From Nisaea sp. (lineage in GTDB: Bacteria > Pseudomonadota > Alphaproteobacteria > Thalassobaculales > Thalassobaculaceae), in contig NZ_JAEPQA010000003.1 in the NCBI RefSeq assembly GCF_017640745.1, positions 62,001 to 126,000 of the forward strand: a DNA stretch of 64,000 nt, in the 5' to 3' direction. The notes below the pieces were generated by a model, which searched no databases, was not told the origin of the DNA, and was given only the letters and a program-made list of their open reading frames with translations. The position numbers were made by a program, and so were the translations under genes. Of the stretch, positions 39,963 to 49,206 are shown one piece after another (the stretch's first letter is position 1; each line of letters begins with the position of its first letter).

Positions 39963-40045
39963 GACGTCTCCCTGCGCCGGCATGACCCGGATCAGGTTCG
40001 ATGGGTATCCTCTCAGTTCCGGATCGGTCTCCGGAACACCCCAGC
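39963..40045 (-). ncRNA. TPP (THI element) riboswitch
   Basis: Reverse complement reads GGGGTGTTCCGGAGACCGATCCGGAACTGAGAGGATACCCATCGAACCTGATCCGGGTCATGCCGGCGCAGGGAGACGTCA, with the conserved CTGAGA, ACCC..GAACCTGATC(C)GGGTCATGCCGGCGCAGGGA core. Confidence 0.95.
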
Positions 40046-40276
40046 ATCACTTTGGCCCAACCTGCGGACGGCCCCGGGATTTGTCAAGGAGCACCCTGCG
40101 GGATACCGGCGGCCCGAAATTTTTTGAGGCTTTATCGCATTGATTTGCAAAGAAAGTGAGCGGATTTTCCGAAAGTTGAAAGAGAAAGTTCTTTCGAGTT
40201 CGCCATGATTTGTTAACCTTATATGCGCGGAAAAATTGAGGAGAGTGTTAAAGGGGCTCACGAAAGGTGAGTGCAT

Positions 40277-41767
40277 ATGTCTTTGTGTGTCACCAGATCG
40301 CTGTTCGTTGAATTGCTGCAGGACTATCCTCCCCGTTTTCCGGCGAAGTGCCCGCGCTGGCTCGACAGGAGACTGATCCGGCTCTCCCTGATTTTGGCTT
40401 TTGGCCTCTATGGTTTGCATACCGGCTTTTTCGGACTTGGGCCGGTCGCCTCCCGCCTCACCTACCAGCTTGTGAACCAGCTGAGCTCTCCGTTTCACGA
40501 CACGTCCGAGCGTGAGAGCGTGCCTTTGGTGCTTGTCGATGACGAAGATCTCGACCGGCACGGTTGGCTCTGGCCGATCGCCTACGGCAATCATGCGCGC
40601 ATTCTGGGTGAAATACTGAATTACGGTCCGCGAGCCGTCTTCGTCGATTTTTTCTTCATCGACCGGCGCGGGGATCCCTCTCTGAAGGACCTCGTTGCGG
40701 TTCTCCGGCGCTATGCGGCCGAGAAGGTGCCGGTCTATGTACCTGTTCTGAAATGGAAGAAGCAGCGGGAGGAGCTGCGCAATCTCACGATCGGGGTTTC
40801 GACGCGGCTTGATCCGTCGCCCTTGGGGGAACTCGCCTACGACCTCCGCGACGGGCACCTGTTGTCGCCTGCTTTCAGTCTCTACAGGGATGCCTGTCTC
40901 GCCGGCGATTGCGGAGCGAACGCGGACGCATTTCTTGCGCTCGATGATGGTTTCCGGGAACCGATGCAGATCGAATGGGGGTTGGTCCCTTCGCAAAAGA
41001 ACGAATTTCTGAAAGGTTGCACATACTCGGCGGCGAAGCAGAGCCAGTGGGATGTCCTGAAAGCCGCCGTGGGCAAGCTGATCATGTTCGGGGAGCGGCC
41101 CGACGAAACATGTCCCTACATGCCGCTGATATCCACGACGAACCTGCTTCGCGACGGTTTTTCTGCGGATATGAGGGACGCATTCGCCGTCGAGCTGGAG
41201 GACCGCATCGCCGGGAGGGACGTGATCTACAGCCAGGCTCTTTTCGGGGTTTCGGCTTTTGTCGATCCGCCGGTCAATCCGCCGGTTTCCTCGGGATATC
41301 GCCACGCGATGGCTCTGGAGAACTTGCGTCTCCATGGTAGCGACTATCTGAGGACCCGGCTCGATCTCACCGTGCCTTACCTGCCGGAGTCTTTCCGGTC
41401 CCTGACGATCGATACCGGCTTTGTCCAGCATGTGGTGTTCGTCCTGCTGGCGACCATTCATGCATTTGCGTCGTTTGCGGAGGGACGGTTTCTCGGTCGC
41501 AAGGACCGGCCCCTGCGCCGCCGCTTCGTGATTTTTTGCACCGCCAACGCTTTCTACCTGACCGTGTTCATCCTGATTGCGATCGCGCAGGTTTTCTGGC
41601 TGCGCCTTACCCCGGCCAATCTGTTCGGGCTTTACGGCCTGATCGCGGCCGCCCGTGGTCTTACGGGATCTTATTACCTGAAACGACTGGAAGATTTTCT
41701 GTTCCGGGCGACGGCGCTTTCCGTCGTGCGTCCGGCCGGTCGCCAATTATCCGGAGAAACATTATGA
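40277..41767 (+). CDS. CHASE2 domain membrane protein without a recognisable output domain
   Basis: VPLVLVDDEDLDRHGWLWPIAYGNHARILGEILNYGPRAVFVDFFFIDRRGDPSLKDLVAVLRRYAAEKVPVYVP is CHASE2-like. N-terminal TM and C-terminal TM cluster; ends shortly after the TMs. Confidence 0.8.
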   Translation: MSLCVTRSLFVELLQDYPPRFPAKCPRWLDRRLIRLSLILAFGLYGLHTGFFGLGPVASRLTYQLVNQLSSPFHDTSERESVPLVLVDDEDLDRHGWLWPIAYGNHARILGEILNYGPRAVFVDFFFIDRRGDPSLKDLVAVLRRYAAEKVPVYVPVLKWKKQREELRNLTIGVSTRLDPSPLGELAYDLRDGHLLSPAFSLYRDACLAGDCGANADAFLALDDGFREPMQIEWGLVPSQKNEFLKGCTYSAAKQSQWDVLKAAVGKLIMFGERPDETCPYMPLISTTNLLRDGFSADMRDAFAVELEDRIAGRDVIYSQALFGVSAFVDPPVNPPVSSGYRHAMALENLRLHGSDYLRTRLDLTVPYLPESFRSLTIDTGFVQHVVFVLLATIHAFASFAEGRFLGRKDRPLRRRFVIFCTANAFYLTVFILIAIAQVFWLRLTPANLFGLYGLIAAARGLTGSYYLKRLEDFLFRATALSVVRPAGRQLSGETL

Positions 41768-42156
41768 AGCACTTCATATTCACCCGCATGGCCGCGGGGA
41801 TCGTGGCCGCCACATTCCTTGCCACCGGCGCGGTTGCCGCGGGCAAGCTGACGCATGTTTCGAAAGTCATTCCCAAGGAACTCAATCTCTTTGATCCCGA
41901 GACGCAGGAACCGGTCAAATCCGTCCTTCGCGTCAAACTCCAGGGCAAGCATATCGCCATCGAGGACTCGGTCGGCGACGGCGCCGGCTATGTGATCCAG
42001 ATCCCCGGCGAAGGGAAATTCCTGATCTATGCGGAGGATGTCGAGACCAATCTCGATGAGGAGTTCCAGAAGAATTGCCGCACCAAGGTTACCTCCGCTT
42101 CGGCGGCGGCGAGCGGCACCGGGCGCGGCTTCGGCGCGGGATGTTCGAAGCAATGA
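41764..42156 (+). CDS. Small exported protein of unknown function
   Basis: MKHFIFTRMAAGIVAATFLATGAVAAGKLTHVSKV...: signal peptide. ATGA overlaps with both neighbours. Confidence 0.8.
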   Translation: MKHFIFTRMAAGIVAATFLATGAVAAGKLTHVSKVIPKELNLFDPETQEPVKSVLRVKLQGKHIAIEDSVGDGAGYVIQIPGEGKFLIYAEDVETNLDEEFQKNCRTKVTSASAAASGTGRGFGAGCSKQ

Positions 42157-43388
42157 GGGGCGCGATTCTGGCATGCGCCATCCTGATCGGCTCGGCCGTT
42201 TCGGCCCCGTCGGCGGAAAAGGAAATCTGGACCGACGAAAATACCGGCGACCGGTGGGTCAAGGTCGAGAAAAACGGCAAGGAAAGCTGGGAGCTTCTCG
42301 ATCAAGAGCTGCCGGAAGACCGGCTGATCCGGGTCTATGGCGAGATGTTCAGCCATGTGAATCTTGATCCCGCGGCGCTGAAGAAAATGCGCGCAGCGGA
42401 CGAGATCGACGCGCTGAAGAGCGGGAACGTGATCATCCCGGCACCTGCAGCCGAGCGATTTCTGGGCAAGCTGCTCGGCGCCTGCCTCGACCGGCTGGAG
42501 ACGGACCTGCCGCGCGTCGCTGTCGATTTCAAGATCGCCCACAGGCCGAAGGACGAGAGCGGAGCGCTTGTGCTCGAGGCACGCAAGAGCGGGCTGATCC
42601 TGGTGGATCCGCGGCTCTTCGCGCGGGTCAAGGACCCCGAGCACATCCTGTTCTTCATCGCGCACGAATATGCGCATGTGGTGATGCAGCACAACGAAGA
42701 TCCGATAAAGGATGTCGAGCAGCGGATCGCCAAGGTTCAGAACGGCGGATTTCTGAGTTCCGTCGGGAGCAATCTGTTCTCCGGGCTGAAGAACGCGAGT
42801 GCGGTGCTCAGCATCGGCATGGAAGGCGACCGCATGAAGAACGCGGCGCTTCGCTTCCAGGAGGACCAGGCGGACATGCTCGGCGCGGATATCCTGCGGA
42901 GCTGCGGCTATGGCGCGAAGGATGTGACCGGCGCGCTCGATACCGTCTCGGCATGGGAGACCAAGGGCATGTCCTTCATGGCGGTGCGCCGTTCGATGGA
43001 AAATGCGGATCAGCGGATCGCTGCTTCGCAGACGGCGGAAGAACAGAATGCCGAGACCGGCAAGGAAGGCGGAGCGTCCTTTGCCAGTTTCTTCTCCGGC
43101 TTCGGCGGCTCCGACAGCAAGCAGGAGGGCGATCAGGACTCTTACGGCTTCGGCGGCGCGATGAAGGACAGTGTGCTCGCCGTCAAGGAGGAGACGGAGC
43201 ATACACACCGCTCGGGCCAGGCGCGCGGACAGTTCATGGCGAATTACTTCGCCGTGCACTACAAGCGGGGCGCCGCAAAGTTCGGGGTCAAGAAGAGCAA
43301 GGGGCCGAAGGCGGATGCCGAGCTCTACCGGAAATTCATGGCAAGCGTCGAGGCCAAGACACTGCTCAAGACCTACGCGAAAAAATAG
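42153..43388 (+). CDS. Exported M48-family metallopeptidase
   Basis: Signal peptide MRGAILACAILIGSAVSAPSA; zinc motif FFIAHEYAHVVMQHNED and downstream FQEDQADMLGADIL. Confidence 0.85.
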   Translation: MRGAILACAILIGSAVSAPSAEKEIWTDENTGDRWVKVEKNGKESWELLDQELPEDRLIRVYGEMFSHVNLDPAALKKMRAADEIDALKSGNVIIPAPAAERFLGKLLGACLDRLETDLPRVAVDFKIAHRPKDESGALVLEARKSGLILVDPRLFARVKDPEHILFFIAHEYAHVVMQHNEDPIKDVEQRIAKVQNGGFLSSVGSNLFSGLKNASAVLSIGMEGDRMKNAALRFQEDQADMLGADILRSCGYGAKDVTGALDTVSAWETKGMSFMAVRRSMENADQRIAASQTAEEQNAETGKEGGASFASFFSGFGGSDSKQEGDQDSYGFGGAMKDSVLAVKEETEHTHRSGQARGQFMANYFAVHYKRGAAKFGVKKSKGPKADAELYRKFMASVEAKTLLKTYAKK

Positions 43389-43525
43389 GTGCGCGGCGGT
43401 GCCGGCACTCCGGCGGCGCTGTTCCGCTCCGGAAAGACAGCCCGCGTCACCGAGACGCTTTCGGGATCATGTATCCTCCGCCTATCATGCCGGCCAAACA
43501 AACGGATGAGGCGGAGGAGGCCCAA

Positions 43526-44584
43526 ATGTCGAAACTGAAACTCGCTGTCATTCCCGGAGACGGGATCGGCTGGGAAGTGATCCCCGAAGGCATCAAGGTC
43601 CTGGAGGCGGCGGGTGCCAAGTTCGGCATCGAGTACGAATTCACCGAGTTCGACTGGAGCTGCGAGCGCTATCACAAGACCGGCAAGATGATGCCGGACG
43701 ACGGGATCGAGCAGTTGAAGGCATTCGATTCGATCTTCCTCGGCGCCGTCGGCTTTCCGGGCGTGCCGGACCATGTCTCGCTCTGGGGGCTGCTGATCCC
43801 GATCCGCCGCGAGATGGAGCAGTACGTCAATCTCCGCCCGATCCGCATGCTGAAGGGCATGACCTGCCCGCTCGCGAACCGGACGCCGGAGGATATCGAT
43901 TTCTACGTCGTGCGCGAGAATAACGAGGGCGAGTATTCCGCCATCGGCGGCCGGCTCTTCGAGGGCACGGACCGGGAAATGGCGATGCAGGAAAGCGTCT
44001 TCACCCGGCTCGGCACCGACCGGGTGATGCGCTACGCCTTCGAGCTCTGCCGCCGGACGGGCAAGCAGAAGGTAACCTCAGCGACCAAGTCGAACGGCAT
44101 CATCCACACCATGCCCTACTGGGACGAGCGCTTCGCGGCGATCTCGAAGGAATACCCGGAATTGAAGACCGATCAGTATCATATCGACATTCTGACGGCG
44201 AATTTCGTCCTGCATCCGGACTGGTTCGACGTCGTGGTCGGTTCCAATCTCTTCGGCGACATCCTCTCCGACCTCGGCCCGGCGGTGGCCGGCTCGATCG
44301 CCATCGCGCCGTCCGCCAACATCAATCCGGAGAAGAAATATCCCTCCATGTTCGAGCCGGTGCACGGCTCGGCCCCGGACATCGCCGGCAAGGGCATCGC
44401 CAACCCGATCGGGCAGATCTGGTCCGGCGCCATGCTGCTGGAGCATCACGGCCACCAGGAAGCGGCCGACGCCATCGTCGCGGCCTGCGAGGCGGTGATC
44501 TCGGGCGGCGGGCCGAAGACGCCGGATCTCGGCGGCCAGGCTTCGACCAAGGATCTCGGCGACGCCATCGCCGCGGCGATCTGA
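43526..44584 (+). CDS. Tartrate dehydrogenase/decarboxylase-like (isocitrate/isopropylmalate dehydrogenase family)
   Basis: KLAVIPGDGIGWEVIPEGIKVLEAAGAKFG...DHVSLWGLLIPIRREMEQYVNLRPIRML...GSNLFGDILSDLGPAVAGS...FEPVHGSAPDIAGKGIANPIG. Confidence 0.9.
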   Translation: MSKLKLAVIPGDGIGWEVIPEGIKVLEAAGAKFGIEYEFTEFDWSCERYHKTGKMMPDDGIEQLKAFDSIFLGAVGFPGVPDHVSLWGLLIPIRREMEQYVNLRPIRMLKGMTCPLANRTPEDIDFYVVRENNEGEYSAIGGRLFEGTDREMAMQESVFTRLGTDRVMRYAFELCRRTGKQKVTSATKSNGIIHTMPYWDERFAAISKEYPELKTDQYHIDILTANFVLHPDWFDVVVGSNLFGDILSDLGPAVAGSIAIAPSANINPEKKYPSMFEPVHGSAPDIAGKGIANPIGQIWSGAMLLEHHGHQEAADAIVAACEAVISGGGPKTPDLGGQASTKDLGDAIAAAI

Positions 44585-44594
44585 GGCCCGGGCG

Positions 44595-45050
44595 ATGCAG
44601 AACCCCGTCTATTTCGAGGACCTGGAAATCGGCCAGGTCCTCGGCTCCCAGCGCAAGACGATGACGGAAGCGGAGATCATCGAGTTCGCCTGGCAGTACG
44701 ACCCGCAGCCGTTCCATATCAGCGTCCCGGACGCCGAGGAGAGCCATTTCGGCGGGGTCATCTCCAGTGGTTTCCAGACGCTGGCGGTCAGCTTCCGCCT
44801 CGCCTGGCAGGCCAACGGGCTTCAGGCGACCAATCTCGGCGCCGGCACCATCGACCATCTGCACTGGCTGAAGCCGGTGCGCCCGGGCGACACGCTGCGC
44901 GTCGAGATGGAAGTGCTGGAGAAGCGGGAGTCGCGTTCCAAGCCGGACCGCGGTTTCGTGCGCTTCAAATACACGACCTACAACCAGCACGACGAAGCGG
45001 TCATGACGATGGAGTGCCCGCAGATCGTCGGGCGCAAGGGGGCCGCCTGA
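44595..45050 (+). CDS. MaoC-like dehydratase
   Basis: YFEDLEIGQVLGSQRKTMTEAEIIEFAWQYDPQPFHI...GGVISSGFQTLAVSFRL; hot-dog fold MaoC signatures. Confidence 0.92.
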   Translation: MQNPVYFEDLEIGQVLGSQRKTMTEAEIIEFAWQYDPQPFHISVPDAEESHFGGVISSGFQTLAVSFRLAWQANGLQATNLGAGTIDHLHWLKPVRPGDTLRVEMEVLEKRESRSKPDRGFVRFKYTTYNQHDEAVMTMECPQIVGRKGAA

Positions 45051-45064
45051 GCCGACGCGGCGGA

Positions 45065-45802
45065 TTAGCCCTCCGCAGCCGCGACTTGGGCCTCCAGATG
45101 CGCGATGAGGTCGGCCGGAAGCGCGAGGCGTGCGGCCAGCGCTTCGAGATAGGCGCGCTCCATCGGATGGTCCGGGTCGATCGAGAGCCGTGAGGCGAGA
45201 TAGATCTCCGCGCTCTGCTCGGGACCGTTGGCCAACGTCGAGATGTCCTGCAGGCTCGGCGGTTTGCTCAACGCGTCGAAGATGAATCCCTTATCCTCGG
45301 CATCAAGTTCGGCGGCACTCACACGCTCGAAGATCCGCTTCTGCTCCTCCGCATCGATATGCCCGTCGGCATTCGCCGCCGCGATCATGGCGAGCACCAG
45401 GGCAAGTTCAAACGGGCGGCCGTCGCTCGCCGGAGCGTTCGCGGGAAGGAAAGCCGAGTCCGGCGGAAGAGATGCAGTGACCGGCGCGGGCTGGGCGGTT
45501 TGCGCCGCCGGAGACGGCGCCGCCTGCTGTCCGGTTTGCCAGTTCTGATAAGCGCGGTAGGCAAGGGCGCCGAGCGCGGCCGCACCGCCGTAGCCCACCA
45601 CGCCGCCGGCGACCTTCCCGACTTTTTTCCGCATCTTCTTGTTGCCGATCAGGACGCCGAGCAGGCCGCCGGCGGCGAGTCCTCCCGCGACGCCGGTCAT
45701 TCCGCTGCCGGCGAGCTTGTCTCGCGCACCGGACACTGCATTTCCTGCAGATTGCGCTGCATTGGAGCCAAGAAACTGTTCAAGAAGAGTCTGCGGATTC
45801 AT
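45065..45802 (-). CDS. DUF533 / YebE-like TerB-family protein
   Basis: Gly/Ala-rich membrane segment then RPFELALVLAMIAAANADGHIDAEEQKRIFERV...; TerB-like helical domain. Confidence 0.85.
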   Translation of the reverse strand: MNPQTLLEQFLGSNAAQSAGNAVSGARDKLAGSGMTGVAGGLAAGGLLGVLIGNKKMRKKVGKVAGGVVGYGGAAALGALAYRAYQNWQTGQQAAPSPAAQTAQPAPVTASLPPDSAFLPANAPASDGRPFELALVLAMIAAANADGHIDAEEQKRIFERVSAAELDAEDKGFIFDALSKPPSLQDISTLANGPEQSAEIYLASRLSIDPDHPMERAYLEALAARLALPADLIAHLEAQVAAAEG

Positions 45803-45918
45803 GCCTCACCTCTGATGTCGATACCGGTGTTCAGATAGGGAGAGGAGGATTTGGTCTCAATGGGGTGGGCGCCGATCGTGACCGCATGGCGACTCTTCGG
45901 TTTCAAATTGTGGATTTA

Positions 45919-45947
45919 CTGTCATTTGCGAGTCCCGAAACGGTCAT
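45919..45947 (+). promoter_or_regulatory. Candidate Pho box (PhoB site) upstream of phnC
   Basis: CTGTCAT (45919-45925), GAGTCCC (45930-45936) and CGGTCAT (45941-45947) at 11-bp spacing, 62 bp before the phnC ATG. Outer units match CTGTCAT 7/7 and 6/7. Confidence 0.55.
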
Positions 45948-46008
45948 GTTCCTGCGGCGTGCCGGTCAAATCATCTGAGTAATGTCGCGGTCCTCGGGAA
46001 GGGGCCGC

Positions 46009-46869
46009 ATGACAGACATTCAGAACCATCCAGCCATTCAGGTCCGGAACGTCTCCAAGACCTTCGGGAACGGCCGTCGCGCGCTTGTCGACGTCTCGGT
46101 GGAGATCGGTGCCGGCGAGATGGTAGCGCTGATCGGCGCCTCCGGCTCCGGTAAATCCACCCTGATCCGTCATATTGCGGGCCTCGTCGTCGCCAACAGG
46201 GGCGAGGAGGGTGGCGAGATCGCTGTGCTGGGCGAGCAGGTGCAGGCGGGCGGCAAGCTCTCGCGCGATGTCGCGCGGATACGGCGGCGCCTCGGCGTCA
46301 TCTTCCAGCAGTTCAATCTGGTCCCGCGGCTGACCGTTCTGACCAACGTGCTCGCGGGCCGGCTCGGCCGTATGCCGAAATGGCGCGGGACGCTGATGCA
46401 GTTCTCCCATCCGGAGAAGCAGCGCGCGATGCAGGCGCTCTCCCGTGTCGGGATCGAGATCACCGCGCGCCAGCGCGCCGCAACGCTTTCCGGCGGCCAG
46501 CAGCAGCGTGCGGCCATCGCCCGCTGTCTGGTTCAGGAATCTGAAGCGATCCTCGCCGACGAGCCGATCGCCTCGCTCGATCCGGCTTCCGCCCGTCGGG
46601 TGATGGAGATTCTCTCCGACATCAACCGCAGCGAGGGGACGGCGGTGCTCGTCTCCCTACACCAGGTTGAATACGCCCGGCGCTACTGCAGGCGCACCAT
46701 CGCGATGCGCGACGGCCGCGTGGTCTTCGACGGCCCGTCGCACGACCTGACCACAGACTTTCTTCGCGAAATCTATGGCGAGGCGAGCGAGGAACTCATC
46801 CTCCCCGATGCTGAGGATTTCGCGGCCGCCCATGAGCAGGCGGAACAGCGTCTCGTTGCTTCCGCCTGA
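46009..46869 (+). CDS. phnC: Phosphonate ABC transporter ATP-binding protein
   Basis: [50 protein letters not shown]...[23 protein letters not shown]; PhnC-type. Confidence 0.93.
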   Translation: MTDIQNHPAIQVRNVSKTFGNGRRALVDVSVEIGAGEMVALIGASGSGKSTLIRHIAGLVVANRGEEGGEIAVLGEQVQAGGKLSRDVARIRRRLGVIFQQFNLVPRLTVLTNVLAGRLGRMPKWRGTLMQFSHPEKQRAMQALSRVGIEITARQRAATLSGGQQQRAAIARCLVQESEAILADEPIASLDPASARRVMEILSDINRSEGTAVLVSLHQVEYARRYCRRTIAMRDGRVVFDGPSHDLTTDFLREIYGEASEELILPDAEDFAAAHEQAEQRLVASA

Positions 46870-46903
46870 GACATGCCCCCAGCAGCCAAGAGGAGCTGAT
46901 CCG

Positions 46904-47920
46904 ATGACCATCATGACCCGCCTGACCGCCGCCGCGGTGCTGGCCGCCGGCCTCGCCACGAGCGCCGTCCCGGCCTTCGCCGACCGGGAGAACCCGAAAG
47001 AGATCAATTTCGGGATCATCGCCACCGAGAACAGTTCCGCCCAGCGCGAGAAGTGGGGGCCGTTCCTGAAGGCGCTCGAAAGCTCGCTCGGCATGCCGGT
47101 GAAGCCGTTCTTCGCAGCCGATTATGCCGGCGTGATCGAGGCGATGCGTTTCGACAAGGTCGATATCGCCTGGTACGGCAACAAGTCGGGCATGGTCGCC
47201 GTCGACCGCGCCGGCGCCGAGATCTTCGCACAGACCACCGAGTCCAACGGCGACCAGGGTTACTGGTCGGTGATGGTCACGCACAAGGACTCCGGCCTGA
47301 CCTACGAAGACGTCATGAAATGCGACAAGACCCTGAATTTCGGTCTCGGCGACCCGAACTCGACCTCCGGCTTCCTGGTGCCCTCGACGTTTGTCTTCGC
47401 CAAGGAAGGCGTGAACCCGAAGGATTGCTTCAAGACGGTGCGCAACGCGAACCATGAGACCAACCTGATCTCCGTCGCGACCAAGCAGGTCGATGCGGCG
47501 GTCGCTTCTTCCGGCGGCCTCTACAAGCGCCTGAAGAAGGCCCGCCCGGAGCTCTTCGCCGAGGTTAAGGAGATCTGGCGCTCCCCGCTGATCGCCTCCG
47601 ATCCGATGGCCTGGCGCCCGGAACTCAACAAGGATCTGAAGGCCAGGATCATGTCCTTCTTCATGACCTACGGCCGCCTCGGCACCGATGCTGAAGTCGC
47701 AAATGCGCGCGAGACGCTGGCGATGATCGACATGGGTCCGTTCGTGCCGTCCTCAAATGCCCAGCTCTGGCCGTTCTACGAGATGGACCAGATCCGTCAG
47801 CGTATGTCCATCGAGGGCGACGAGACCATGTCGAAGGGCGAAAAGAAGGAAAAGATCGCCGCGATCGACAAGAAACTCGAGGCGATCCGTGCCGCGGCGG
47901 CTGCTCGCCCGCGTATGTAA
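46904..47920 (+). CDS. phnD: Phosphonate ABC transporter substrate-binding protein
   Basis: Signal peptide; [62 protein letters not shown]. Confidence 0.94.
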   Translation: MTIMTRLTAAAVLAAGLATSAVPAFADRENPKEINFGIIATENSSAQREKWGPFLKALESSLGMPVKPFFAADYAGVIEAMRFDKVDIAWYGNKSGMVAVDRAGAEIFAQTTESNGDQGYWSVMVTHKDSGLTYEDVMKCDKTLNFGLGDPNSTSGFLVPSTFVFAKEGVNPKDCFKTVRNANHETNLISVATKQVDAAVASSGGLYKRLKKARPELFAEVKEIWRSPLIASDPMAWRPELNKDLKARIMSFFMTYGRLGTDAEVANARETLAMIDMGPFVPSSNAQLWPFYEMDQIRQRMSIEGDETMSKGEKKEKIAAIDKKLEAIRAAAAARPRM

Positions 47921-47997
47921 TCCCGTCGGCCCGGATATCTCCAGGCCGTTCACCAGCGGGGGCCGGCGGCCCCCGCTCTCATTTCAGGAGCCAGCTC

Positions 47998-48918
47998 ATG
48001 ACAGACCTTGCCGCAGGTGTCGCCGCCGCACCCCGTCTCGCGGAGATCGACGTTCCGGGCCGGACCCGTCAGGAACAGGTCTTCGACTGGCTCCTGCGCG
48101 GTGCCTTCCTCGTCATGCTGGTCTGGAGCTTCGTGCCGTCGGACATGCACCGGATCGGCGAGGTTCTCACCGGCGGCGGCAATATGGCGATGCTGCTCGG
48201 CGACTTCTTCGAGCCGAATTTCCGCTACTGGCGGACCTATCTGGATCTCATGCTGGAGACCGTTCAGATGGCGGTCTGGGGCTCGTTCCTCTCGGTCCTG
48301 CTCGCGGTGCCGTTCGGCCTGATGTCCTCGGCCAATCTGGTGCCGGCCTGGCTGCATTTTCCGGTGCGCCGGCTGATGGACGCTTTCCGCGCGATCAACG
48401 AACTGGTCTTCGCACTGATCTTCGTCGCGGCCGTCGGGCTCGGCCCGCTCGCGGGCGTGCTGGCCCTGACGATCCACACCACGGGCACGCTGGCGAAGCT
48501 TTTCTCGGAGGCGGTGGAGGCGATCGATCCGCGGCCGGTCGAAGGCATCCGCGCAACCGGCTCGTCCCGTCTGCAGGAAATTATCTACGGTGTGATCCCG
48601 CAGGTGCTGCCGCTCTGGATCTCGTTCTCGCTCTACCGCTTCGAGGCCAACGTGCGTTCGGCGACGGTGCTCGGGATTGTCGGAGCGGGCGGAATCGGGA
48701 TGTCGCTTTCTGAAGCGCTGAGGGGCTTCGACTATGCGGCCGGTGCGGCGATCCTGCTGATCATCCTGCTGACGGTATCTCTGTTCGATATTTTCGGCGC
48801 GCGGCTGCGCAAGGTGGTGATCGACGGCGAGGAACATATCCGGTTCGCCGGTTATCTCGCCTTTCTGGCCGCGATCGTTATCGGGATTGAAATCGTACTG
48901 AGAACAGGGCCTGTTTGA
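47998..48918 (+). CDS. phnE: Phosphonate ABC transporter permease
   Basis: Multi-[69 protein letters not shown]. Confidence 0.94.
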   Translation: MTDLAAGVAAAPRLAEIDVPGRTRQEQVFDWLLRGAFLVMLVWSFVPSDMHRIGEVLTGGGNMAMLLGDFFEPNFRYWRTYLDLMLETVQMAVWGSFLSVLLAVPFGLMSSANLVPAWLHFPVRRLMDAFRAINELVFALIFVAAVGLGPLAGVLALTIHTTGTLAKLFSEAVEAIDPRPVEGIRATGSSRLQEIIYGVIPQVLPLWISFSLYRFEANVRSATVLGIVGAGGIGMSLSEALRGFDYAAGAAILLIILLTVSLFDIFGARLRKVVIDGEEHIRFAGYLAFLAAIVIGIEIVLRTGPV

Positions 48919-48981
48919 CCAAAGGCCGGTGCGAGTAATCTGCTACTTTTACGAGTCCGGGCGCGCAGAGCGAAGCGAGGC

Positions 48982-49071
48982 TCAGTTCTCCCGGATCCCC
49001 CGGCCGAGAAGAATTCCGCCTATCACGGCGACGGCGCACCACGTCAGAAGTACAATCGAAACGGTAGTCAT
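48982..49071 (-). CDS. 29-aa putative membrane micro-protein (MTTVSIVLLTWCAVAVIGGILLGRGIREN)
   Basis: Read by hand on the minus strand: ATG at 49071, TGA at 48982-48984, a single hydrophobic helix, and AGGAGG 6 nt upstream. Absent from the ORF track because it is below the length cut-off. Confidence 0.55.
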   Translation of the reverse strand: MTTVSIVLLTWCAVAVIGGILLGRGIREN

Positions 49072-49206
49072 TGTCCGCCTCCTATCCAATGGTGACAGGA
49101 TAGCGGGTGGGTCAGGTTAACGCAATGTTAACCAATTCTGATTTCGAAAAATAATTTAATACGGTTTTGCCCTGAATCTCGAAAGTTGTGCCGTAGGCCG
49201 CGGAAC

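Noticed and set aside
40046-40087. TTGACA-like -35 for the riboswitch transcript (minus strand, 40082-40087)
   Set aside because: The -35 is good and the distance to the aptamer fits, but no convincing -10 was found at 16-18 bp, so not listed as a feature.
48958-48986. GCGCGCAGAGCGAAGCGAGGCTC as a REP-type repeat or terminator
   Set aside because: Only one copy seen in the window, the dyad is imperfect and there is no T-tract.
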